Below are positions 33,740 through 42,131 of a stretch of DNA of 64,000 nt, piece after piece. Origin of the DNA: JAGVUD01 sp052033935 (GTDB lineage: Bacteria; Armatimonadota; UBA5829; DSUL01); NCBI GenBank assembly GCA_052033935.1, contig JBPOJE010000006.1:1-64000 (forward strand), read 5' to 3'. The notes under the pieces are model-generated. The model saw nothing but the letters and a program-made list of their open reading frames with translations, had not been told where the DNA came from and searched no databases. Numbering within the stretch: the first letter of the stretch is position 1; the number at the start of each line of letters is the position of its first letter. The translations under genes and the position numbers were made by a program.

Positions 33740-36145
33740 TCAGGCAGCCCGGTTGCTGTCCGCGCCGCCGGACGGCTCGCAGAGGGCGATCTCGAGCACT
33801 TCGTCCATATGCGACACCATGCGCAGATCCATTTCGGACAGCACGTGCCCCGGAATGTCCTCGAGGTCCTTTTCGTTTTCCTTCGGGAAAATGACAGTGC
33901 GGACCCCCGCGCGGTGAGCGGCGAGGACTTTTTCCTTGAGGCCGCCGATCGGCAGAATGCGTCCACGCAGCGTGATCTCCCCCGTCATGGCCACATCCTT
34001 GCGGACGCAGCGGCCGGTGAGCGCTGAAGCAAGCGCTGTGGCAATCGTGATGCCCGCCGAAGGGCCGTCCTTGGGGATGCCGCCGGCGGGAACGTGGATG
34101 TGAACGTCGGTGCGCGACTGGAAACTCCCGTCTATCCCCAACACAGCCGCCTTCGAGCGAACGTACGTAAGCGCCGCCTGAGCGGACTCCTTCATCACGT
34201 CTCCAAGCTGCCCGGTAAGGATGAGCCCGGGCTTCTCGCTGGCCACCAGGCCCACTTCGACAGTGATGATATCGCCGCCGAACTCGGTATAAGCCAGGCC
34301 GGTCGCGATCGCGACCTCATCGGCCTCCTCGGCCTTGCCATACTGATAGCGCCGCTGACCCAGGTACTTGTACACGTCTTTGGCTCGGACGGTGACTCGG
34401 GACTTCCGGCCAAGGGCAATCATTCTAGCGACCTTGCGGCAGATGGAGGCGATTTCGCGCTCGAGGTTCCTGACGCCCGCTTCGCGGGTGAACTCGCGGA
34501 TGATGCACAGGAGAGCATCATCGTCGAACCGCAGCTTCGAGCGGGTGATTCCGTGCTGCTTGAGCTGCTTGGGCACGAGGAAGCTCTTTGCGATCTGAAG
34601 CTTGTCGTCCTCGATGTAGCCTGCAAACGGAATCACTTCCATGCGGTCGCGCAGCGCGGGCGGCACGGTATCGAGGACGTTCGCGGTGGTGATGAACATC
34701 ACGTCGCGCAGGTCGAATGGCACCTCGAGATAGTGGTCGCTGAAGCTGTCGTTCTGCTCGGGATCGAGCGCTTCCAGAAGCGCCGCGGAAGGGTCTCCCC
34801 GGAAGTCGGCGCCGATCTTGTCTATCTCGTCGAGCATGAAGACGGGGTTGCGCGACCCGGCTTGCTTGATGCCCTGAATAATGCGCCCGGGCAGCGCGCC
34901 GACATACGTGCGCCTGTGTCCGCGCACCTCGGCTTCGTCCCGCACCCCGCCCAGCGAAATGCGTATGAACTTGCGCCCGAGCGCGCGGGCGATGGACTTG
35001 CCGATGGAGGTCTTGCCCACTCCGGGAGGACCGGCAAAGCACAGGATCGGCCCCTTGAGGCTGCCCGCCAGCTTGCGCACCGCTAGGAATTCGAGAATCC
35101 GCTCTTTCGGTTTTGTGAGGCCGTAGTGGTCCTCATCCAGAATTTCCTGGGCCTTGTCCACGTCCAGCCGGTCCTGGGTGGCCTCATTCCACGGCAGCCC
35201 TATGAGCCAGTCGAGGTACGTGCGGATGACGACGCCCTCCGGAGCGGCATAGGGCATCTTCTCGAGCCTGTCCACCTCTTTTTCCGCGCGCGCCTCGACA
35301 TCCTCGGGCATCTTCGCCGAAGCGATTTTCGCGCGGTACTCCTCGATTTCGGTTGTGCGCTCATCGGCCTCGCCCAGTTCCTGCTGGATGGCCTTCAACT
35401 GCTCGCGGAGGAAGAACTCGCGCTGCGAGTCGCCCATCTCCTTCTCGACACGCGAGCGGATGGCGCGCTGAATTTCGACGATCTCGAGTTCCTTCTTGAG
35501 GATGACCGACAGCTTCTCGAGCCGCTCCTGCACGGGCAGGGTTTCGAGAAGCTCCTGCTTTTCGTCCACCCTCAGGGCAAGATACGGGATGATGCTGTCG
35601 GCGAGTTTGCCCGGCTCGTCTATGTTGATGACGTTGATCAGTACTTCCGGCGGGATGTTGCGGCCGTTGTTGACGAGCTGGTCAAACTGACCCGTCACAC
35701 TGCGCATGAGGGCTTCGAGACCGAGCGAATGAGACTCCTCGGAAGGCAGCGGCCGGGATCGCACCTTGAAGTACGGCTCGATGCCCAGGAACTCCGTCAC
35801 CTGCACGCGCGCTATGCCCTCGAGCATTACTCGAACGGTGCCGTCGGGAATCTTAAGAATCTGGATGACCTCGGCAACCAGCCCGACGGTGTACAGGTCG
35901 CCGGGTTCGGGGTCCTCCACCGTCATTTCGCGCTGAGCGGCCAGCAGGATGTAGCGGTTGCGCGCCATGGCCTCGTCGAGCGCCCGAACCGACTTGTCGC
36001 GCCCGACAAAAAGCGGGAACAGCATGTGCGGAAAATAGACGTTGTCGCGCAGCGCAAGCAGCGGCAGCACGCGCGGCAGCCGACGCGAGCCTGCTCTCTC
36101 CACCGGTTCCTTCTTCACCCTGTCAGTTTTCTTTCGTTCTGCCAT
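33740..36145 (-). CDS. lon: ATP-dependent Lon protease
   Basis: An 801-residue LonA. The N-terminal substrate-binding domain covers about residues 25-215, and a coiled helical segment runs to 330. The AAA+ module has Walker A GPPGVGKTSIG near 368 and Walker B PVFMLDEIDKIG. The protease domain has the Ser-Lys dyad Ser696 in KDGPSAG and Lys739. It degrades misfolded and regulatory proteins in the cytoplasm. It is the last gene of the tig-clpP-clpX-lon set, 56 bases after clpX, a conserved proteostasis neighbourhood. The basic N-terminus (AERKKTDRVKKEP) is slightly longer than in enterobacterial Lon. Confidence 0.97.
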   Translation of the reverse strand: MAERKKTDRVKKEPVERAGSRRLPRVLPLLALRDNVYFPHMLFPLFVGRDKSVRALDEAMARNRYILLAAQREMTVEDPEPGDLYTVGLVAEVIQILKIPDGTVRVMLEGIARVQVTEFLGIEPYFKVRSRPLPSEESHSLGLEALMRSVTGQFDQLVNNGRNIPPEVLINVINIDEPGKLADSIIPYLALRVDEKQELLETLPVQERLEKLSVILKKELEIVEIQRAIRSRVEKEMGDSQREFFLREQLKAIQQELGEADERTTEIEEYRAKIASAKMPEDVEARAEKEVDRLEKMPYAAPEGVVIRTYLDWLIGLPWNEATQDRLDVDKAQEILDEDHYGLTKPKERILEFLAVRKLAGSLKGPILCFAGPPGVGKTSIGKSIARALGRKFIRISLGGVRDEAEVRGHRRTYVGALPGRIIQGIKQAGSRNPVFMLDEIDKIGADFRGDPSAALLEALDPEQNDSFSDHYLEVPFDLRDVMFITTANVLDTVPPALRDRMEVIPFAGYIEDDKLQIAKSFLVPKQLKQHGITRSKLRFDDDALLCIIREFTREAGVRNLEREIASICRKVARMIALGRKSRVTVRAKDVYKYLGQRRYQYGKAEEADEVAIATGLAYTEFGGDIITVEVGLVASEKPGLILTGQLGDVMKESAQAALTYVRSKAAVLGIDGSFQSRTDVHIHVPAGGIPKDGPSAGITIATALASALTGRCVRKDVAMTGEITLRGRILPIGGLKEKVLAAHRAGVRTVIFPKENEKDLEDIPGHVLSEMDLRMVSHMDEVLEIALCEPSGGADSNRAA

Positions 36146-36201
36146 TGTGTGTGGCTGCCAGGCCTTTCCGTGTTGTCAACGATGCGCCCGCTGCCGAACT
36201 A

Positions 36202-37470
36202 TCAGCTAGCCTGCCGGAGCTGGTCCGCGGTATAGAGGTCCGGATCTCTGCGCTCGCGAACCGTCTCCCCGGTCACGACACAGCGCTTGATGCCACTCAG
36301 CGAGGGGATCTCGTACATGATGTCGAGCATCACCTCTTCGATTATGGCGCGAAGGGCCCGGGCCCCCACTCCTCGCGCGAAGGCTTCGGCTGCAATGGCG
36401 TGGAGAGCGTCCTCGGTGAAGACCAGCTCGACCCCGTCGAGGTCGAAGAACTTCTGGTACTGCTTCACGAGCGAGTTCTTCGGCTCGACCAGAATCCGCA
36501 CCAGCGCCTGTTCGTCCAGAGCGCCCAGCGTGGCGACAACCGGAAGCCTGCCTATGAACTCGGGAATCAATCCGTATTTCAACAGGTCGTCCGGCATAAC
36601 GTGCGCAAGCACTTCGCCGATGTCCCGGCCCTTCTTCGATTCGACGCTCGCGCGGAAGCCGAGAGAGGTGTCGCCGAGACGGCGCTCGATGATGCCCTCC
36701 AGCCCATCGAATGCGCCGCCGCAGATGAACAGGACATTCGACGTGTCGAGATGGACATAGTCCTGCTGCGGATGCTTGCGCCCGCCCTGCGGAGGGACGT
36801 TCGCCACGGTCCCCTCGATGATCTTGAGAAGCGCCTGCTGCACCCCCTCACCCGACACGTCGCGCGTGATGGAGGGGTTGTCGGACTTGCGGGCGATCTT
36901 GTCGATTTCGTCAATATAGACGATGCCGCGCTCCGCCGCTTTGATCGTGTTCTGGATGTTGTCGTGCGTGCCGGCGGCCTGCAGCAGCTTGAGCAGGATG
37001 TTTTCGACGTCTTCCCCTACGTAGCCGGCTTCAGTGAGGCTGGTGGCGTCGGCAATAGCGAACGGCACCTTGAGAATCCGGGCAAGAGTCTGGGCGAGAA
37101 GGGTCTTTCCGCAACCGGTGGGGCCGATGAGCAGGATGTTGGACTTCGAGAGCTCTACATCGGAGGCCGCCGCGGAATTGATTCGCTTGTAGTGGTTGTA
37201 AACGGCGACCGAAAGGACGCGCTGCGCCTTCTGCTGCCCGACAACGTACTGCGACAGAATGCGACAGATCTCCTTGGGCTTCGGCACGGCGGTGCCGTGC
37301 GCGGCGTGGTCATCGCTGCCGCCTTCGCCGCGCACGACCTCGTTGCACAGTTCGACGCAATCGAGACAGACCCCGCCGTGCACCCCGAGTATGAGTTTCT
37401 TTACCTGTTCGCGAGGCTTCCCGCAAAGAGCACATCGCGAATCGTTACGATCCTGTCCGCTTCTGGCCAA
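36202..37470 (-). CDS. clpX: ClpX ATPase subunit of the ClpXP protease
   Basis: A 422-residue ClpX. The N-terminal C4 zinc-binding domain has Cys13, Cys16, Cys35 and Cys38 (CALC...CLDC). The AAA+ domain has Walker A GPTGCGKTLLAQ, Walker B IVYIDEIDKIA, and the ClpP-contacting IGF-like region with SLGFRASV. It unfolds tagged substrates for ClpP in the cytoplasm. Two adjacent TTG codons are possible starts (37473 and 37470). I take 37470 because its spacing from GGGAGG is about 6 bases, against 3 for the other. A non-ATG start suggests modest translation. It sits 106 bases after clpP and before lon. Confidence 0.95.
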   Translation of the reverse strand: MARSGQDRNDSRCALCGKPREQVKKLILGVHGGVCLDCVELCNEVVRGEGGSDDHAAHGTAVPKPKEICRILSQYVVGQQKAQRVLSVAVYNHYKRINSAAASDVELSKSNILLIGPTGCGKTLLAQTLARILKVPFAIADATSLTEAGYVGEDVENILLKLLQAAGTHDNIQNTIKAAERGIVYIDEIDKIARKSDNPSITRDVSGEGVQQALLKIIEGTVANVPPQGGRKHPQQDYVHLDTSNVLFICGGAFDGLEGIIERRLGDTSLGFRASVESKKGRDIGEVLAHVMPDDLLKYGLIPEFIGRLPVVATLGALDEQALVRILVEPKNSLVKQYQKFFDLDGVELVFTEDALHAIAAEAFARGVGARALRAIIEEVMLDIMYEIPSLSGIKRCVVTGETVRERRDPDLYTADQLRQAS

Positions 37471-37576
37471 CAAAAACCTCCCGGCTTGGTGAGACCCGGT
37501 GCCTTGAGGCAGGACCGGCCCTGTCTCAGGCTCGCCGTGCGCTATCCGGTGCCCGGGAACACCGCGTCCCGCGGCG

Positions 37577-38158
37577 TCAGCGCGTTCCTCTGTCGAGCAC
37601 TACGTCAACGATGCCGTACTCTTTCGCCTCCTCACCCGACATGAAGTAGTCGCGATCGGTGTCCGCGGCGACCTTCTCGACCGGCTGGCCGGTATGCTTC
37701 GACAGGATATCCTGCAGAATCTTCTTCGTGAGCAGGATCTCCTTCGCCATGATGTCAATATCCGACGGCGACCCCCGGAATCCCGCGCTGCCCTGATGGA
37801 TCATGATGCGCGCATTGGCGAGAGCATGCCGCTTCCCCGGCATGCCCGCGGCCAGCAGCACGGCCGCCATGCTGCACGCCTGGCCCAGGCAGATGGTGGC
37901 GACATCAGGCTTGATCACCTGCATCGCATCGTAGATGGCCAGCCCCGAAGTCACAACGCCCCCCGGGGAGTTGATGTAGATGTCTATGTCCTTGTCCGGG
38001 TCCTCTTTTTCGAGGAAGAGAAGCTGCGCCACGACAACGTTGGCAACGTCGTCGTCAATCGGGGTGCCGATGAACACAATACGGTCCTTCAGCAGCCGGG
38101 AGTAGATATCGTAGGATCTCTCGCCACGAGCAGTCTGTTCGACAACAAACGGGATCAT
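37577..38158 (-). CDS. clpP: ClpP protease subunit
   Basis: A 193-residue ClpP, the usual length. The catalytic triad is Ser96 (GQACSMAAV), His121 (MIHQGSAG) and Asp170 (DTDRDYFM). It forms the tetradecameric chamber served by ClpX. The ATG at 38156-38158 (MIPFVVEQTARGERSYDIYS) is 7 bases after the tig stop. An AAGGAGG lies in the last tig codons. Upstream in-frame codons inside tig are not ClpP-like, so the longer reading is rejected. Position tig-clpP-clpX suggests co-transcription. Confidence 0.96.
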   Translation of the reverse strand: MIPFVVEQTARGERSYDIYSRLLKDRIVFIGTPIDDDVANVVVAQLLFLEKEDPDKDIDIYINSPGGVVTSGLAIYDAMQVIKPDVATICLGQACSMAAVLLAAGMPGKRHALANARIMIHQGSAGFRGSPSDIDIMAKEILLTKKILQDILSKHTGQPVEKVAADTDRDYFMSGEEAKEYGIVDVVLDRGTR

Positions 38159-38165
38159 CGCGTCT

Positions 38166-39503
38166 TCAGGCCTCCTTGTCTTCGCCTTCCGGTTCACCGG
38201 ACGCTTCTTCGGGTGCGCGGGTCACTTCCGTGATATTGGACGCGGCGCGCAAAAACTCGAGGGTCTTGGCTGTACGGCGCCTGCGCGCGACAGCCGAGCG
38301 GGCCTCCGAAGACTGCGCCAGAGCCATTAGATCCTCGGACGGTTCGGTCTGCGCGGAGTGGAATCGCTCGATCTGCTCGTCTATTTCGTCTTCCGAAACT
38401 TCGACGTTCTCTTTGTCGGCGATCTCGCCGAGCACCAGCCCCACGCGAATCTCGTTGTCGGCGCGCTTCTGAAGCATCTCGCGAAACTGCTCTTCGGTCA
38501 TCTGCAGGTCCTCGAGGTACTGCTGGAAGGTGCGGCCCCTGTGCTCGAGGTCGTGGAGAATCTCCCGCGCTCTGCGCGCCGTCTCGCGCTGATGAAGCTG
38601 GGGAGGATAATGAACCTGTGCCCCCTCGACGATCTTCCGCACGATGTCGTTCTCGACCTGGTCGTCGGCAAGCTGGGCGAACGCGCGGGCGGCACTGGAT
38701 GCGATATCAGAGCGAAGCATCTCGACTGACTCGTAGTCGCCCAGCGTCTTGACGAACTCGTCGGTCAGCTCGGGCCGGACCTGACGGTAGGCCTGCGTAA
38801 TACTGACCTCAACGCGCGCCGTCTTTCCGGCGCGTTCTTTGTCGGCCCAGTCTTCGGGATAGCTGATGTCGAACCGCTTCGTCTCGCCGGGCTTCATCCC
38901 CGTGACGCCAGCGTCGAAATCGGGGACGTTCTCTCCAATAATGGCGGCGTTGTGCCCCTGCTCGCCTCGCGGCGCCCCTTCATCGTCCAGTTCCTGGATG
39001 CCGACGAAGACGTAGTCGCCTTCCTCGACGGCGTCTTCCTTCGGCTCAAGCGTGGTGTGCTCACGCAACAACCGGTCTATCTCGCCGTCAATGAGATCGT
39101 CAGTCACCGGCCGCACCACCCGCTCGACTTCGAGCCCGGCATACTGCCCCAGTTCCACCTTGGGCGGAAACTGAAGCAACGCCTTGAACTTGAGCCCCGA
39201 CTCGGGCGAGCACTCAAGCACCTCGACGGAAGGATCGTCCCAGAGGTCCGGCTCCTGTTCTTTGACAATCTCTTCCAGAGCGTCTGCCATGGCGTGGTCG
39301 TTTGCCAGGTTGGCCACCCGCTCGGGGTCGAGGAAGCGTTCGAGGACGCGCATGGGTGCCTTGCCCCTGCGGAATCCGGGCACCTCAGTGCGGCGACCGA
39401 GTTCGACCCTCGCCTTTGTAAGCGAGGCGGCGTACTGTCCGGGCTCGATCTGTATTTCGAGCGAGGCCAGGCACGGACTGACATCTTCACGAGTAACCTG
39501 CAT
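38166..39503 (-). CDS. tig: Trigger factor, ribosome-associated chaperone
   Basis: A 445-residue trigger factor. The N-terminal ribosome-binding domain has the signature VPGFRRGKAP (the FRxGxxP type motif) near residue 45. The FKBP-type PPIase domain (about 155-240) has GDYVFVGIQ and GVTGMKPGETKRF, and a long helical C-terminal chaperone domain ends in an acidic tail. It folds nascent chains at the ribosome exit. The ATG at 39501-39503 has GAGG 6 bases upstream; the frame is open further upstream but runs into the terminator region and is not part of the protein. It is the first protein gene after a tRNA cluster and its terminator. Confidence 0.95.
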   Translation of the reverse strand: MQVTREDVSPCLASLEIQIEPGQYAASLTKARVELGRRTEVPGFRRGKAPMRVLERFLDPERVANLANDHAMADALEEIVKEQEPDLWDDPSVEVLECSPESGLKFKALLQFPPKVELGQYAGLEVERVVRPVTDDLIDGEIDRLLREHTTLEPKEDAVEEGDYVFVGIQELDDEGAPRGEQGHNAAIIGENVPDFDAGVTGMKPGETKRFDISYPEDWADKERAGKTARVEVSITQAYRQVRPELTDEFVKTLGDYESVEMLRSDIASSAARAFAQLADDQVENDIVRKIVEGAQVHYPPQLHQRETARRAREILHDLEHRGRTFQQYLEDLQMTEEQFREMLQKRADNEIRVGLVLGEIADKENVEVSEDEIDEQIERFHSAQTEPSEDLMALAQSSEARSAVARRRRTAKTLEFLRAASNITEVTRAPEEASGEPEGEDKEA

Positions 39504-39552
39504 AGCAATCCTCTGGCTTGAGCTGCTTGCGCCCACCCCCCGGGCAATAACG

Positions 39553-39609
39553 AAAAAAACCTCGCCGCATCCGAACCATAAGCCGACTGGCATTCGGAGA
39601 CTGGCGAGG
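39553..39609 (-). terminator. Terminator/attenuator between the tRNA cluster and tig
   Basis: On the minus strand: outer stem CCTCGCC/GGCGAGG (39609-39603 with 39566-39560), inner stem TCCGAA/TTCGGA (39598-39593 with 39575-39570), then TTTTTTT at 39559-39553. It ends tRNA transcripts and leaves only 50 bases before the tig start codon, with no clear promoter between. Confidence 0.75.
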
Positions 39610-39685
39610 CGAGAGCCGCAACCGGCGCATCAGGCCAGCAGAATGCTGATTCCCCGCGCCTTTGTCATCAGAAGTCAAAAAAACA

Positions 39686-39757
39686 AGCGGGAGACGGGAT
39701 TCGGACCCGCGACCTCCTCCTTGGCAAGGAGGCGTTCTACCCCTGAACTACTCCCGC
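39686..39757 (-). tRNA. tRNA-Gly (GCC)
   Basis: A 72-base cloverleaf with acceptor GCGGGAG/CTCCCGC, anticodon loop CTTGCCAAG-type giving GCC, T arm GGTCCGAATCC and discriminator U as expected for glycine. No CCA is encoded. A T-rich stretch (TTGTTTTTTT) follows directly. It is the last of four tRNAs. Confidence 0.95.
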
Positions 39758-39878
39758 ATGTCTGTGCCCGGGGCCGCCTTTTGGCGGCGCCCCTTGCGCG
39801 CACAACCCGTATTCGACGCCCGCGCGCCGACATCCTCCCCGAGTCTATCCCAACGCGGACACATTCCGCCAGCATTCC

Positions 39879-39962
39879 TGGTGGGCGAGAGGAGATTTGA
39901 ACTCCTACGCCTCGCGGCACCAGATCCTAAATCTGGCGTGTCTGCCATTCCACCACTCGCCC
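39879..39962 (-). tRNA. tRNA-Leu (TAG)
   Basis: An 84-base class II tRNA with a long variable arm, acceptor GGGCGAG/CTCGCCC and anticodon loop TTTAGGA giving TAG. Unlike its three neighbours it encodes its 3' CCA (39881-39879, with discriminator A at 39882). Confidence 0.95.
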
Positions 39963-40028
39963 AAGCAACCCGCGTTGGGCGCGCCGCGCCGTAGGCCGCC
40001 GGGCACGCGCGGGGCGCAAACTGGAGAA

Positions 40029-40101
<73 letters not shown>

Positions 40102-40271
40102 ACGGCCCAACTGGGCACCGGGCTGGCGGCACTCGAACGGACTGAGATGCCGGAGGCGGCCGCTGGCAACAACGCGCGTGGCGCATTGGCATGTCAGCGA
40201 CAGCCGTATGACCGCGTCTTTACCTGACGCACAAGAAGCACCTGGGACGCCTCCGGCAACGATGAACATTT

Positions 40272-40345
40272 CGCGCTTGGAGGGACTCGAACCCCCGACC
40301 CTCTGATCCGAAGTCAGATGCTCTAATCCACTGAGCTACAAGCGC
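40272..40345 (-). tRNA. tRNA-Arg (TCG)
   Basis: A 74-base cloverleaf with acceptor GCGCTTG/CAAGCGC, anticodon loop CTTCGGA giving TCG, T arm GGGGTTCGAGTCCC, discriminator G. No CCA is encoded. It is the first tRNA after the promoter at 40386-40414. Confidence 0.93.
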
Positions 40346-40385
40346 CCGACCGAGCCGCGGCGCCGTCACCCCTCGGGACTGTGCT

Positions 40386-40414
40386 AGTATATCAAAGAGG
40401 CATCGGTTCGGCAA
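40386..40414 (-). promoter_or_regulatory. Promoter of the four-tRNA cluster
   Basis: Minus strand TTGCCG (40414-40409), a 17-base spacer, TATACT (40391-40386), about 40 bases upstream of tRNA-Arg. A GC-rich stretch follows the -10, which could act as a stringent-type discriminator. Confidence 0.6.
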
Positions 40415-40421
40415 CAGCTTT

Positions 40422-40440
40422 TTTGCGTCAAAGACGCAAA
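40422..40440. other. Short perfect inverted repeat upstream of the tRNA promoter
   Basis: TTTGCGTC and GACGCAAA separated by AAA (40422-40429, 40433-40440). It lies between the divergent tRNA promoter and folB. It could be an operator or a small bidirectional hairpin. Confidence 0.35.
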
Positions 40441-40516
40441 CTCCGCGCGCGGCGCGGTATTAGCATGCTACCATGCCAGAGTAGGCGCCCGCGGAGGCGG
40501 GCGGGGCGGTGAAGAT

Positions 40517-40897
40517 ATGGACCGAATATTCTTGTCGGGCATCAGGGTTTTCGGGTTTCACGGGCTGACGGAAGAAGAGCGGTCGGTCGGGCAGGTTCTG
40601 GAGGTGGACGTGGAGCTTCGCTTGGACCTGCACCACGCCGGACGCACTGACGTGCTGGAGCACACCGCGGACTGGACGGACGTGTACACAATCGCACGGG
40701 AGACGGTGGAGGGAAGTTCTCATCGCCTCCTCGAAAGCCTTGCCGCCGACCTTGCGCGGCAACTGCTGGACGGAACCAGGGCAGACGAAGTGCTCGTCCG
40801 CGTGACCAAGCCCAACCCACCCATAGGCGGCATCTGCGATCGCAGCGGCGTGGAAATAGTCCGGACGCAATCGGATTTTGAACAGGACGCCGGGTGA
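40517..40897 (+). CDS. folB: Dihydroneopterin aldolase
   Basis: A 126-residue FolB, slightly above the usual 115-120. It cleaves 7,8-dihydroneopterin to 6-hydroxymethyl-7,8-dihydropterin in folate synthesis. Visible marks: MDRIFLSGIRVFGFHGLTEEER at the N-terminus with the conserved Gly-x-His-Gly-x-x-x-x-E pattern, a substrate segment ADWTDVYTIAR, and the catalytic lysine region VRVTKPNPPIGG. It is cytoplasmic and forms an oligomer. Its last codons overlap the next gene's GTG start by 4 bases (GTGA), so the two are translated together, although their pathways differ. No other folate genes are adjacent. Confidence 0.9.
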   Translation: MDRIFLSGIRVFGFHGLTEEERSVGQVLEVDVELRLDLHHAGRTDVLEHTADWTDVYTIARETVEGSSHRLLESLAADLARQLLDGTRADEVLVRVTKPNPPIGGICDRSGVEIVRTQSDFEQDAG

Positions 40898-41871
40898 GCG
40901 GCGCGTCCCCCGCATCACAACGGCTGCTGAACCTTGCGCAGGAGGGGATTCCCCTTACCCCGCGCCCCTTCGCCGAGATGGGCCGCGCCTGCGGCCTGAG
41001 CGAAGGCGAGGCGCTGGCGCTGATGGAACAGGCCTACGCGGAGGGCCTCGTGCGGGAAACCAGCGCGATCTTCGATGCCGCGGCGCTGGGCTACAAGAGC
41101 ACGCTTGCGGCAATGCGAGTGCCCCCGGAGAAGCTGGAGCGGACGGCCGCCTGCGTAAGCCGTCACCTCGGCGTGAGCCACAACTATGCAAGGGACCACG
41201 CGTACAACCTCTGGTTCACACTCGCCGTACCAGCAACGGCGGATATCGAAACGGAACTCCGGCGGCTCTCGGAAGAAGCCGGGGGCTGGTCATTCCACAA
41301 CTTCCCCACGCTGAAGCGCTACAAGATCGGGGTCAGGTTCGACCTGACCGGCAACTCCGCTTCCTCCGCTTCGTCCGCAGTGAATGCTCCTTCGCCCATC
41401 CCGCTGGATGAGGAGACCCGGCGCGCAGTCCGGGCCCTGCAGGACGACCTTCCCCGGACGCCGCGCCCGTTCGCCGTTCTGGCGGCAAGAGAGGCGATGA
41501 CGGAGGAGCGCCTGATCGAGGCTGCCAGCCGTCTGCGGGCATCCGGCGCAATGAGGCGGCTTGCTTCGGTTGTGCGGCACCGGACGGCAGGCTATGTGAG
41601 CAACGTGATGAGCGTGTGGGACGTGGCGGAGCACGAGATGGACCGGGCGGGCGAGGCACTGGCCGCTCTGCCAAGCGTAAGCCACTGCTACCGGCGGCCT
41701 TCGCACAGCGGCTGGCCCTACGAGCTGTTCGCGATGATCCACACGCGGTCGGAAGAAGCCACCGCTGAGGTGGTACGCCAGGCGGAGCCGGTCATCGCCC
41801 CGCGGCGGTATTTGCTTCTCCGCAGCGTCCGCGAGTTCAAGAAGGAGCGCATCCGGTTCTTCCGGACCTGA
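40894..41871 (+). CDS. Fused siroheme decarboxylase (AhbA-AhbB type)
   Basis: A 325-residue protein made of two halves of about 160 residues. Each has an N-terminal winged helix (LLNLAQEGIPLTPRPF and ALQDDLPRTPRPF) and an Lrp/AsnC-type RAM-like fold. The halves look like the AhbA and AhbB (NirDLGH-family) subunits, which decarboxylate siroheme to 12,18-didecarboxysiroheme in the alternative haem route or in haem d1 synthesis. Supporting marks are HNYARDHAYNLWFTL and HNFPTLKRYKIGVRFDL in the first half, and SHCYRRPSHSGWPYELFAMIH in the second. An Asn/Ser/Ala-rich linker joins them near residue 155. The GTG start overlaps the folB stop. A siroheme supply and AhbC/D partners would be needed elsewhere in the genome. 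Confidence 0.85.
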   Translation: MSGASPASQRLLNLAQEGIPLTPRPFAEMGRACGLSEGEALALMEQAYAEGLVRETSAIFDAAALGYKSTLAAMRVPPEKLERTAACVSRHLGVSHNYARDHAYNLWFTLAVPATADIETELRRLSEEAGGWSFHNFPTLKRYKIGVRFDLTGNSASSASSAVNAPSPIPLDEETRRAVRALQDDLPRTPRPFAVLAAREAMTEERLIEAASRLRASGAMRRLASVVRHRTAGYVSNVMSVWDVAEHEMDRAGEALAALPSVSHCYRRPSHSGWPYELFAMIHTRSEEATAEVVRQAEPVIAPRRYLLLRSVREFKKERIRFFRT

Positions 41872-42131
41872 CGGCGGCGCAAAGTGAAGCCACAGCGCAG
41901 CCACGCAACGGCCGCCCGGGAAGGGACTATCACGAGGGTTTGCGAAGACTCCAGTTGAAGCGGCGAAAACCCGAATACTGTTGTGTAATGTGCCAGCCTG
42001 ATACGCCCGGCGCATTCTCCGCCTTGGCGGATGGATTAGAGCGGACGGCACTGGATTGACTTACGCAGATATGCCGTGACGAACGAGTCAGGAGATTGCG
42101 CTTCTTTCGCGGCGCGGAACCCGAGGAACCC

